A stretch of 64,000 nt of DNA, taken from NCBI RefSeq assembly GCF_023856365.1, contig NC_064555.1:21386754-21450753 (forward strand), read 5' to 3'. The translations under genes were made by a program, and so were the position numbers. Positions 1 through 10,733 of this stretch are shown piece by piece (position 1 is the first letter of the stretch; every line of letters begins with the position of its first letter). A model generated the notes under the pieces. It was not told where the DNA came from and did not search any database. It saw only the letters and a program-made list of their open reading frames with translations. The stretch is from Brienomyrus brachyistius. Its lineage: Eukaryota > Chordata > Actinopteri > Osteoglossiformes > Mormyridae.

Positions 1-1287
1 CAAGTGAGTTTGGGGGCCTGTCCCTGCCCTGCCTTCGCACCCCCCCCCCCCCCCCCGCACCCCACGTATAGTTCATTATTTAACAGCTGAGTGTGGTAAA
101 CTATCAGTAAAACATGTTTTTCCACCTGGACATTGTGCTGGACAAGGTTCATTCCCAAATTGTCCTACTTGCTGCTTCTCCAAATTTTGCAAATGGCTCT
201 CTGTCATAAGTTTTTTGCAATTTAAATTGTGCTTTGGTAGCTTTATTTATACCGGAATGCGGTGTTCCTGCCCTAACGTGGATGCGTCGCTCTCCCGCCT
301 TTTGTTTTAAGCCTGTTTCCCTAGAGAAACGACGCTTTTTCATTTTTGTTTACTGTCTGTTCTGCTTGGATTTCGAGCTGCAGCTCGTAGGTTAAATAAA
401 GTGCTGCGTTCTATGATCTCGGCTTTCGTTGTGGCGAGAGGTGGCGCTTCCAGCTGTGTGTCTTACTGCCAGATAAAATTAATTTAACACAAACACAGAC
501 GTTTAATCTAAAGATCCTGCTGGAGAGGCAGCCAGTCGATAAGCATCTTTTCAAAAGCACAGCCTCTCCCTGTCTCACCGCATTTACTCGGTGATGTTTT
601 TCTCAATTATTCAGGAAAATCTTGTAATTTGTGGACTGATCTCTCTCTCTCTCTTTTTTTTTCAAATATATGTTTAGCTAGATTCTTTAATTTATCATAA
701 GTTCATTTAGTAATTAGAGTTTTTCCTCATGAGCCTGGAAGGCTCTAATTTTTTATGGATCCAACGTTAAAGCACTCCGGATGAGGAAATTAATCAAATG
801 CTTTTGAAATATTAAATTATCATAAGATATTTTATATTTGAATGGCTCGATTTTGGTCCGTGTTGATTTGGAATTGTTCTGTCAGTCACTCCAGCCAGAT
901 TTTGCTTGCTCTTCAGGCAGGGCTATGAATATATGATTTGTCGTGAGGAAAAGGTCCAAGCTGGAACTTTCTCCTCCTCACTCTGTGTCCGCTGTGTGTC
1001 CATGGGCTGTTCCCCTGAGGCAGGAAAGCACGTAGCCAAAGCGCGTGTGTATTTGTGCTCAGGGAGCATGTATGCCCCCCCCATACCAAATCAGCTTGCA
1101 TGCATTACTCTGTTCCCCATGGAATTCATGTCATCAGCTCCCCCCTCTCCGCAGCCTGTCTTCTGTCATGGACAGGATCCCTGAAATTTGACTGATGGCA
1201 GACTGGCCGGAGTGTCCCTCATGGCTGACCCCATTTGCGCTGCGATGCAGGCTTAATTCGAGGTGTTCTCTCCATCTCCCCATGCAG
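1..1287 (+). other. trappc9: trappc9 intron, 3' part
   Basis: This is the downstream part of an intron whose donor lies outside the window. It ends in a pyrimidine-rich stretch (ctctccatctccccatgcag) before the exon at 1288. A poly-C tract occupies 40-56. The rest is unique-looking AT-rich sequence; I recognise no exon, RNA gene or transposon in it. Short open frames at 906-1184 and on the minus strand have no recognisable protein similarity. Confidence 0.8.
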
Positions 1288-1433
1288 GTCGGTGAAGCTC
1301 CTGAACCTGCCAGTCAGCCTGCGTCCCCGCAAGCTGAAGGGCCTCCTGGGACAGAACATGGCCACCAAAAGCCCCTTTATTTATTCCCCGATCATCATAC
1401 ACAACCGTGGAGAGGAGCGCTGCAAAAAGATAG
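1288..1433 (+). CDS. trappc9: trappc9 exon, first in window
   Basis: Coding exon of 146 nt. The first base completes a codon begun in the previous exon. The frame then reads [27 protein letters not shown] and [11 protein letters not shown], which closely match the mid-region of vertebrate TRAPPC9. The last base (G) begins an Asp codon finished in the next exon. The acceptor is ccccatgcag and the donor is gtgagc. This part of the protein leads into the C-terminal beta-sandwich (Ig-like) region of the Trs120 family; that domain placement is inferred from family knowledge. The frame stays open upstream and downstream of the splice sites for some distance, so the borders are set by splice signals and protein similarity, not by stop codons. 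No frameshift or stop was seen. Confidence 0.95.
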
Positions 1434-3115
1434 GTGAGCACCGACCCCATGGGTATCTCCTTGAAGTTTGGCATCCAAGGGACACCATGCTTTCTGGAAA
1501 CTTCTGTTTGCTGACTTGCGAAATAACTTTTAACAAATTGAATCCTCCTTTACTACACTTTAGAAAGTGGTGGTTGCCTCGGAGCATTTTGAATAATATG
1601 TACAATTAATGGTAAGATGCTGCTCATTCCTGGGCAATACTGAAAGTACAGTAAAAATAATTACATGGTTTCTTATTCCTAAAACATGGTAGGGTTAATG
1701 CTTTTATAAGTAACTTTGCAAGATGTTTTAGAGCATCATTATTATGTAGAATTTAAACATCTAGGGATGTTTTTGACCTGGAGAGTGAAAGTGAAGCGGG
1801 GGCAAGGTTATTTACTAATTTGAGTCCTGTTTGCATACAACGGTCCATAATAGGAATACAACAAAATGTGAATAAACGTGCTAACTGTCATTGGAAGTGG
1901 AGTATAGCATTCAACACCTGCATGTATGAAGCATGGCATTGGTGAAATGCTGCCATTTGATATTTAATTTATAATAATTTTTTTGGGGGACTCTTATTCT
2001 GAACAGCACCGGCACATGTTCATTGCCACTTAAGATGTGCTATGTAAGTTTTTCCTGATGGACTCAGGGTAAATAAGAATCAAAAACCAGATATGAGAGC
2101 ACAGAAGGAAAATTTACTCATTCACTCATTCAAGTTACTCAAGTAACTTGATTCGTCTTATAGCTGGAGTAAATAATTTGCCTCAGTTATTAGAATGTGT
2201 GTGTGTGTGTGTATATATCTCCTCCCAATCTTCACCCGATGTGTCTGTAGCTTATTTTCTGCTGGAAATGAGAAGCGCAGGAGAGCAGCAGGAAATCGGA
2301 CGACGAAGGGAGGAGCCTGGAACCTTCCGAAGTCATTATATGTTAATCTGAGGCTGTTTGTTTGGCTGAGGCCCCCACAGAGGGGCACCTTAATTAAGGC
2401 ACGTTGTTGCTCTCTTCCCTTCCGGACCAATGTGTTCTGCTTGTGATTTCCCAGGATGCTCTGGTCAGGGGGGTTGCCATGCGGGATGCTGGCAGGCATT
2501 GAGCCAAGGGTTTGGGGAAGCGAGTCATGCAGCCTGGCACGCTTTTCTTTAATGAAAAAGTCATCCAGTGTAGCCGGCGTTTGTGGTAAGCTAAGAAGGA
2601 TGCAGGCCTCCCATGCTCAGGTGCAGTGTCTGCTATGCTTGGCTCATGTAGGTCGCTTGGAGAGACCCTTAATGGGGTGAGAGTCCTCGGGCTGCGGGGT
2701 GCCGAATCACATCTTCGTGTGGGGCTGGGCAGCTCAGCGCAGGCACCCGTCACATGCCTCATCGCCTAGCTACGCACAGCGGCCTGCTGTGGCGCTGCGT
2801 CTGAAACAACACTAGGATACAGCAGATTTCCGATTTACCCCTGAAAGTATTAAGGCATCTGCTTTGCTGGCAACCGGCAGCTTCCCTAAAAGAAGGTGTA
2901 ATGTCTCCAGGACGGTCTCGCATGAACGGCAGTGTCCCTCTCCAGCTTTCGTTTGCCCACATGTTGGAGAAATGGGCTGCTCATGGGCACGTGCTAAGCT
3001 GCCAGCTAACTGGCTAACATGCTGCAGTTCCCATGTTTCCCAGTAATCCTGGTCCATGCCTGATTGCCTTTCCTGGCAGCCCCGAATCATTTCCAAGCTT
3101 TCACCGATTAAAATT

Positions 3116-3118
<3 letters not shown>

Positions 3119-3153
<35 letters not shown>
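3119..3153. repeat. (TA)n microsatellite
   Basis: Uninterrupted alternating T and A for 35 bases, followed by a short T run. Confidence 0.97.
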
Positions 3154-3156
<3 letters not shown>

Positions 3157-5540
3157 TTTTACGTTTCCTTTAGGAAAATATTTTGTTGCCATTACCGTAA
3201 CAAGTCAGTAGTGGAAGGGCAGCATGATGAACATGGCCGATTTGGTTGAATTGAAGTGACCATCATTCCCCCACCTCACGGCTTCCGCTGAGTGCCGGAT
3301 TCTGTAGTATGTGCAGGTATCTTAAGGATACTGGGCCTAAAGCCTACGCAGCATTATGAGGGTACTGGAGCTTTTTATAGTCTAGGGCTCGGTTGGTGTA
3401 GCTTCCCTCTGGAAATCTCTTTGCAGTATTATTTTTCTGTGAATAGTATGACTTCCAGGCATTTTTATATTTAAATTTTTAAATGGTTAATTTTTTTTCA
3501 TGTGGGACTCACCATTATAAGCTGGCAGACATTTCTTCTGTCGCTCAAAAATGGAGGCCTGGAGAAATTTACCGTGTCCCTTAAGGTGTCCTGTTCTGAG
3601 AGGCAGATTGATGCTGAGCTGTAAAATGGGTATTTTAAGAGTTTTTCTGTAATTGCTTGGAGACTTGGTTTAAGATTTGCCGGTATCTCCTGGTGCCTCC
3701 GTTCGAAATTGTGGCTGATATTAGCGGCGTGAGTGTAGAGGTGTGAGTGGTACTCATCGCAGATGTTCGGCCCGTCGTACTGAGGTGTGTCGGAGGGCCT
3801 TGGCTGGGATCCTCCCCCAGGCCCTCGCTCACGGCCACTCGGCCAGTGCTTACCTCCCTGGCAGGCGGTTATAGGGCAATGCAGGCTTGTCTGAAAGGCA
3901 AGAGGGAATGAATGTTAAGAGTTACACAAAGAATCCCTGTGCTGGAAAAGGACAAGAGCTCAAATTTGCAGTAACCCCCCCCCTTCCCCTCCTGCTGCCT
4001 TTTTTGCACAAAATGAAGCCCCCTCCTTTCCCCAAGTGCCACAGCTGGCCCTTGGCCCCCTCCCCCTTGTTGGAGGTGGATGAACCAGCTGTCCTTCACT
4101 AGGGGAAGCTTTCAATCGCCGCATGCTACTCGCTCATCCGCAAGAGGCGATTTGGGTTATTTAAAAATAACCGCATTCATAATGGCTTGCGGTTGTGCAC
4201 TCAGAAGGATGCATTGCCTTCCCGAAAGCAGTGTAGATAAGTGGCTTGTGGCCCATCTTCGTGTTTTAGGAGAGTGCTTTGGCTCAGGCAACATACTATG
4301 GGCTTTTCTACTTGGACGTGTCCGTGGTCCCACGCTAGCCAAAGCTGTCCATTAACCACACGTCGTTAAACAGGCACTTACCATCTACTCTGCTATCGTT
4401 GGATTTTGTTCATATGTGCCCAATTTTGTGGTTCTGTCACTATCAAACACCTGTCGTCTGGGTCTTAGTGTAGTTTTAAGATGTAATTCTCAATGACAGA
4501 TGAATTTAGTGGTGGACGCTGAATAACTTGATTTTTCTAGTATTTAATATGCTGGCCATTATGTTAATTTAAATCATATGTGGGAAATCTGTTTTGCTGG
4601 CCAGGTAGAGGTCATCCATCAACCCAGGCTCAGTGCTATGCAGTGGCGGTGAATCTCCACAGGCATTGGAGCCTCCTGCAGATCTTTTGAACTGGCTATT
4701 GTTCCTCATTGCGGCTACAGTGTTGCTCCCTGTCTCTGTTCATCATGAGACAAGACGGCTGGAGATGCGTGAGCCTTGTAAGTTAGCAAATAAAGCAGAA
4801 ATGAAACAACATGTTTTCATGTGAGAATTACCTGCCGGTTTTGTTGCCAGTAGAGCTGCATGTTCCTCAGTGTGGAAGCAGCCGTGAAATTAACGGCTCC
4901 ACTGTCAGCCATGTGTTGGAGGAATTCTCATTATGCATTACCTGTCTTCCATCTCATTAGCCGTCTAATGAGGCTGAGACCTTACCTGTTGTGAGAACTA
5001 GTTTATGCTTTCATATGCACCCCCCAGTCTCTACCATGCCTTCCTTGACTAGGCATGCTCCTTATCAGTTGAGTGATGTCTGGAAATCCTACTCAGAGCT
5101 CCATGCTTTATTTTTTTTTGGTTGGTTGGGTTGGCTGACCATATGAAGGATCCTGCTGTCAGCAGTCCGTGATTTATCTTTGGTGTCAGAGCCCACCGAT
5201 CGTGGTGCGACCCGCTCCAAGGGTTACACAGTTTTGTTTTTCTTTTATCAGTTTCATTTTTTTTTACGTCAGTTTTACTTCTGTTGTTGTTGTTACCCTC
5301 CTTAGTTTTCGCCGCATTTTGCTCACCTTTCAGAAATAATGGCTTCTTTCAGGGGCTGTCAGTTTTGGTCTTTGATACAGCTGCAGGAAGATTGTAACTC
5401 AAGCTTAGAATCTTGGAACAGGCAGGCATGAAGACCCAGACTGGAGATGGGACATTGTGGAGGGACAGTGTCTATTTAGTCCTCAGGTGTCTCCTTTGAG
5501 GGACACTTACTAATAACAACAAACAATAATTTAGGGATGC

Positions 5541-5805
5541 TCATGTGAGTTTTACAAGTAAAATAGAACAAAAGTGCTCTGAGGACAGAACGAAAAATGA
5601 TGGCTCAGAGATATCACCAATCAGATTGTAGAGGAGGTGGGTCCAAGTCACTAGAGGGGGCGGGACCAACCAATCAGATGTCTTGGTCCTATCTCCTCTT
5701 GTTGCGTGGACCTACCTCCTCTACAATCTGATTAGTTATCTCTCTGAACCAGTCATTTTTTTTTGTTCTGCCCTCAGAACATTATTGTGTAAGTAGAACT
5801 GTCAT
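5541..5805. mobile_element. Foldback (MITE-like) element with long inverted arms
   Basis: Two long arms are inverted copies of each other. The left arm at about 5574-5645 begins gtgctctgaggacagaacg and ends aggaggtgggtcca. The right arm at about 5707-5782 begins tggacctacctcctctaca and ends ctgccctcagaacat. The arms differ at only about ten positions, including small indels. They enclose roughly 60 bp of spacer. A weaker inverted match (tcatgtgag on the left, tcatgag on the right) suggests the true ends lie near 5541 and 5805. No protein is encoded. The structure is typical of a non-autonomous DNA transposon; the superfamily is not determined and I could not identify a target duplication. Confidence 0.8.
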
Positions 5806-7437
5806 GAGTGGAATGTGATTGTTTGTGCGAAGAGTCCGTTTCCGTGGTTTTCTTACTGGTACTGAAGTGCATCTTCTGTTTAGCAGTTGATGTGTGTAGA
5901 GAGTTCTTTGGTGTAGCTGGGAACATGCTTGCCGATTCTGCTTCCAGTAGAAGGCTTGCTCCCCGGCGCCAGAGGCTATAGGCCGCTTTGGACCTGGTGC
6001 TCGGAGACTAGATCCATCACGGCTTGTTGAGGTGTCTTACTCTATGAGTGCGGACTGCAGTAAAGCCCCTGAGTCAACGGATTGCGTGCGGAAGATGATA
6101 CAGGGACTGCTGACTGTGCTTAGAGAGCAGTAGAGAGAGACGGTGGGGGGAGACAAAGTGTGCGTCTCCCCTAATGGAACGTGCCGCCTGTCATGACGCG
6201 CCCCAGAATAACTGAGCTTTTAATGACTCCTGACAGATGCAGTGCAGCAGGGTTTGCAGCGCTCTTCTGCACGCCTCTACATGTGCCTCATTCCCTCGCT
6301 CTGTTTGGTGGAGCAGGTGTGGCTGGAGCTCTTCCAGATGATCACACTTGTTCCAGCCTCCTAGACTAACCCCCCCCAGTGCCTTTCCACAGCTGCCGAG
6401 CCAGACTGCTCTACCTGGAACAGTAGCTGAGCTGCTTTGGTACCATCGTAGCGGACCAGCAAACAGGCAAATGTGATGTAAAGGAACAGGCTGAGTGAAA
6501 TAAGGGTTCTTTTTTTGGCCTCTTTCTGGAGAACCTCCAATGTAACCTGCAGCCTTTCCTGTGTCTTTCATGGAAAGCGGAGTGTGCTGCTGCCTCCTGG
6601 AGTTTACTCCCCTTTATCTGTGCACCTGGGCTTCCGGAAGCTCATCAGAGTTACAGCCTCAGCTGTAGTGCTTGTCGATGAAAATTATATCAGCTTGTGC
6701 TTAAAATGGCAGGCATTGGATTTGGCTGTGTAGCCAAATGGTGAGCACTGCAACCCGCCCCCCCTCCCCATGGTGCCTCGGGCCCCCGGCCAGTGAGACG
6801 CAGTGTTCATGTTCGCTGTCAGTGCCAACTGTTGTCAGGAGGGGATGAGGACAGACCAGAGGGGTTCTGCTCTGGCTTTTCTTTATCTCATGGTGTCACT
6901 TCCCTTCGGCCCTGACTAAACTCGGGAGGTGAGAGGGACGTGTTTCCCAGGCCAGATGCCCTTTCCTCCCCCCGCCCCCCCCCCGGCTTTTGCTTGGCAG
7001 AGCGGTCTGACGAGCTCCAACAGTGGAGTTAGGCAGAGCAGACCGCGGAGCTTGGAGAAGTACGCATCGATCCGTGGCTTTGCTCCAGGTTTGCCGCGCG
7101 GCTGAAAGTGCTCCTTAGAGATGGATAAAGGGCGTCGCGATCCTACAAGGCTAAGCCAAGTCTTTTATCTTTGTTAATTTTTTTTCCCCCTCCACAGTTG
7201 TGACAAAATGCTTCGCTTTGGATTGTGAACTCCTAATGAAATTCCAAGCCCGGCTCCCCTGTGTGATACAGACTTGAAATCATTATTTCCCATCAGTAAA
7301 CAGGGTGTTTAGTATGCAGGCGGTGACCTCTGAGCCTCTCAGGCATGACCTGTGTGGACCTCAGGATGCCAAGGGGATGAACAGAGGGTCTGCAGGGCCT
7401 GTGATGTGTAGTTACATGCCATGACTTATTGTATATG

Positions 7438-7445
7438 CCCCCCCC

Positions 7446-7497
<52 letters not shown>

Positions 7498-7499
7498 CA
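7438..7499. repeat. Poly-C tract followed by (CA)n
   Basis: Twenty-five consecutive C residues run directly into about 19 CA repeats with one interruption (GC near 7491). This is a compound low-complexity tract. Open frames read across it on the minus strand are artefacts of the repeat. Confidence 0.97.
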
Positions 7500-8084
7500 G
7501 AAACTCACCTGTTCTTGTTTAATTGGTTTCATGCAAAGAGGTTCCTTTGGAGACTTGAACTTATGATGGATGCCTCTTTCAGTGTTAATCTTATCGATGT
7601 GCTTCTTTGACTGTGTTTAATTTCCCAGGTGCACAACTGGGGTTTACTCTATATAAATCCTAATGTCAACCAGGCTTCAGCATCTGTCATAGTCCTTGTG
7701 AGACTGCTTACTGTGTTGATGACCAGAAATAGAGAGGCAAAAAATAGTGGTGCCTGAAAGATGAGGAGTATTGGCGCACCTTCAGAGGATGGCGGTCTTT
7801 CCCTTAATAGCCTTGTCTGACGCGTCATGCTCGTGGCCACTCATGCGTGTGAATGCTTCTCCCGGCTGGAAGCTCTTGAAGTAGATGCTCCACTGTTGAC
7901 TGACCTGTAGTGATGAACGGTTTGAGGAAGCAGATTCAGACATTTAGGGACATCCATGGTCATCGTGGACCCTGGAGAGTTTATCAAGAATTAAATACTG
8001 AAGGAGAACGTAAAAATAGATATTATAATGGAAATGTGTGTGTTTTAGTCAGCGTTTCTTTCATGATTCTACATTAAGATTTCA

Positions 8085-8158
8085 GCGAGATATAGACTGA
8101 AATAGACGCGACAAATACGCTGCATCGTTGACGATGTACTCGACCCCATGAGGGTTAA
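8085..8158. mobile_element. Right-end fragment of a piggyBac-like element
   Basis: About 75 bp that closely resembles the right end of the element at 44107-44893: both share ctgaaatagac, ctgcatcg, tgacga and actcgacccc, and end in GAGGG next to a TTAA-type site (here gagggttaa). No matching left end (CCCTCTGGGGTC) was found upstream, so this copy is truncated. It abuts the Tc1-type remnant that begins within about ten bases. Confidence 0.7.
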
Positions 8159-8164
8159 CCAGTT

Positions 8165-9167
8165 TCAGCTGCTTTGGTGTTAATGAAATTAACAACAGGC
8201 GCACTAGAGGGGCAACAATGAGACGACCCTCAAAACAGGAATGGTTTAACAGGTGGAGTCCACTGGCATTTTCCCCTCTTCATTTCTGACTTTCTCATGT
8301 CTCACTACTGGTAGTATGAGGTGATACCTGGACCCTACAGAGGTTGCAGGTAGTCCAACTCCTCCAGGGTGGCGTATCAATACATGTCATTGCCAGAAGG
8401 TTTGCTGTGTCTTCCAGCACAGTCTCAAGGTCATGTAGAAGATTCCATGAGACAAGCAGTTACTTTATGAGAGCTGGACTGGTATGAATGTCTCTGACCA
8501 AACAATCAGAAACAGACAACATGAGGGTGACCTGAGGGCCCGACGTCCTCTAGTGGGCCCTGTGCTCACTGCCCCAGTACTGTTGAGCTCGATTGGCATT
8601 TGCCATAGAATACCAGAATTGGCTGGTACTGTATGCCACTGGCACCCTGTGATTTTTACATATGAAAGCAGGTTTACCCTGAGCCTATGTGACAGACGTG
8701 AAAGAATCTGGAGAAGCTGTGGAGAATGTTATGCCACCTATAGCATTGTTCAGCATGGTTTGGTGGTGGATCAGTCATGGTCTGGGGAGGCATATGCATA
8801 GAGGGACGCACAGACCTCTACAACCTAGAGAAACAGCACCTTGATTGCCATGAGGTATCGGGATGAAATCCTTGGACCCTACACTGGTGCAGTGGATCCT
8901 GGGTTCCTCCTGGTGCATGGCAGTGCCCGGCCTCATGCTGAGAGTATGCAGGCAGTTCTTGGAGGATGGAGGATTTGAGGACCACTGAGTGTCTTTGAAT
9001 TCAGCCATCTGTAGGTTGATCATTTTAATTTCCATCAATCGATGTGGCATCCTTCCCTTCCCAACACATTACCCAGTCCATATCAGTATAGATATCCAGA
9101 ATTTTTTTTTTCCCATTGAGATCTGACATGTTTTCAAAATGTTCCTTTCATTTTTTTGAGCAGCGTA
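8165..9167 (+). mobile_element. Degraded Tc1-type transposon (5' end missing)
   Basis: The sequence follows a Tc1-type element that is abundant in fish genomes. It begins with the internal leader (gtgttaatgaaattaac, aaacaggaatgg), passes through a decayed transposase and ends in the inverted-repeat terminus tttttttgagcag at 9150-9163, followed by a TA at 9166-9167. The matching 5' terminus was not found, so the 5' end is truncated. The transposase C-terminus, where the final catalytic acid and the SPDLNP-type motif should be, is deleted after about 8970; the sequence jumps to the 3' untranslated part (gaattcagcc onward). Family assignment is from recognised sequence, not a database search. 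Confidence 0.88.
8484..8801 (+). pseudogene. Tc1-type transposase remnant
   Basis: A 105-codon frame carries recognisable Tc1 transposase sequence: VSDQTIRNR from the second helix-turn-helix, RARRPLVGPVLTA, then FTYESRF and DRRERIWR. In the family the FTDES motif supplies the first catalytic Asp of the DDE/D triad. Here it is Tyr (codon TAT at 8661-8663). The conserved second Asp, normally in a DNARPH motif, is replaced by Gly in GSARPH (codon 8919-8921, in a shifted frame). The last acid falls in the deleted 3' part. Frameshifts occur near 8570 and beyond 8750. The copy cannot encode an active enzyme. The initiating ATG is incidental; in an intact element the protein would start well upstream. 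Confidence 0.88.
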
Positions 9168-9408
9168 TTCCTCATTCATTTGGATTTTGTTACATTTAAC
9201 AATTTTACATCGAAAGGATCATCCATTAGCACTGGGGGTGAGCCCTAAATGCCTGACCTCATGCTATCCTACAAGCTTCCTCTTGATTTATTTACTGTGT
9301 CATGCAGAAAAAATGCAGGTGATCAATGTGCTTTAATGCAGTCAGTGGGTCAGTTGTACATGTATGGCTGGCAGGTCTCTCTAAATGAAGATTTTCTTTA
9401 ATTGCTAA

Positions 9409-9558
<150 letters not shown>

Positions 9559-10507
9559 TGAACTAAACTGCTTGTTTATTTAGTGCAAGCTGTTTTACTT
9601 CTTTGTTGAAATCTTGTTGATGCCGATAGAATGTTAAACCTCCAGGCATTTTTTTTAAAGATCTGTGAAGGAGCAGAACAATGAAATGGGAAACTGAAGT
9701 ATAGTTCATATACAGCAGTATTTACTTTCATTTCTCAGGTATGACACCGTATTAATGTGTTAGCTCTATGACAGGTATGATTCAGCTTGCATCCTATCGA
9801 GTCACGACTGATCACATTTATGTCCGAGGTCCGTAGTAAATAACATGCACTAATCAAGAAGCGCCTGGAAGCGACATAGTGGGACATTGTCGTGTTTATT
9901 GCTTGGTGTGACTGGTGCAGGAGAATGAGCAGTGTGCCAGCTATATAATGACTCACTATCCATGTATGACTTGCAATACAGTATGTATACAGTAATGTAG
10001 ATATGATGGACAGCTGCAAGAAGCAGGTAGGCTTTAGATACAGTACCTGTGTTGTGCGATTTGCGTTACACAGAAAGAGATAATGTACAATAAAATGTTT
10101 GGTTGTGGCTTCAGGTGCCAAACACACCTTTTGATTTCATACTACAGTTATGCCTAATTTTTTAGTGACATTTAAGAACAATCTCTTTTTATTATAACGT
10201 GTTCTGATTTTTAAATATTTTTGCTACTATTTGCTGGTCAGTACTGTATGTATATTACAGTACTGTACTAACGTCTTGCCTCTCTCGTATCACTATCGAG
10301 ATTCACCCTACGTCCGAATTCACTTGTGTTTGGTGGTCCTGGTCCAAAATGCAGATGCAACTTGACGGATACTTGTATTTAGAATGATTGCTTAATGGCA
10401 GCTCTGTAAACCACTTTTACTTTGTTCTGTATCTCTACGTTTGCCCCAGTCCTACACATCTGTTTGAAAGGTTGAGCAAATATTATGCTTTATTTATCCA
10501 GTCGAAT

Positions 10508-10733
10508 GGGTGGCCCTGTGGCACAGTGAGTAATGCAGTCGTCTCACTCAGGCCTGAGATGCTGAATTTGGCCTCTGCTCTCCGTGTCCCGTGTTGTGTG
10601 AGGTTACCTTTGGGCACTCCAGTAGTTAGGCTAATGGGCCTGTGTGTGCCCTTTGATGGAATGCCATTCCGCACAGAATGCCCCCCCCCCCCACAAACCC
10701 AACCAGGATAAGTGGCTGGAAGATGAATGGATA
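10508..10733 (+). repeat. tRNA-derived SINE copy
   Basis: Begins gggtggccctgtggcacag, with a tRNA A-box-like stretch (tggcacagtga). It continues with ctttgggcactccag, a typical fish SINE body, and closes with accaggataagtggctgga plus aatggata. A poly-C run (10681-10692) has replaced part of the tail. It is diverged and not expected to be mobile. Confidence 0.75.
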
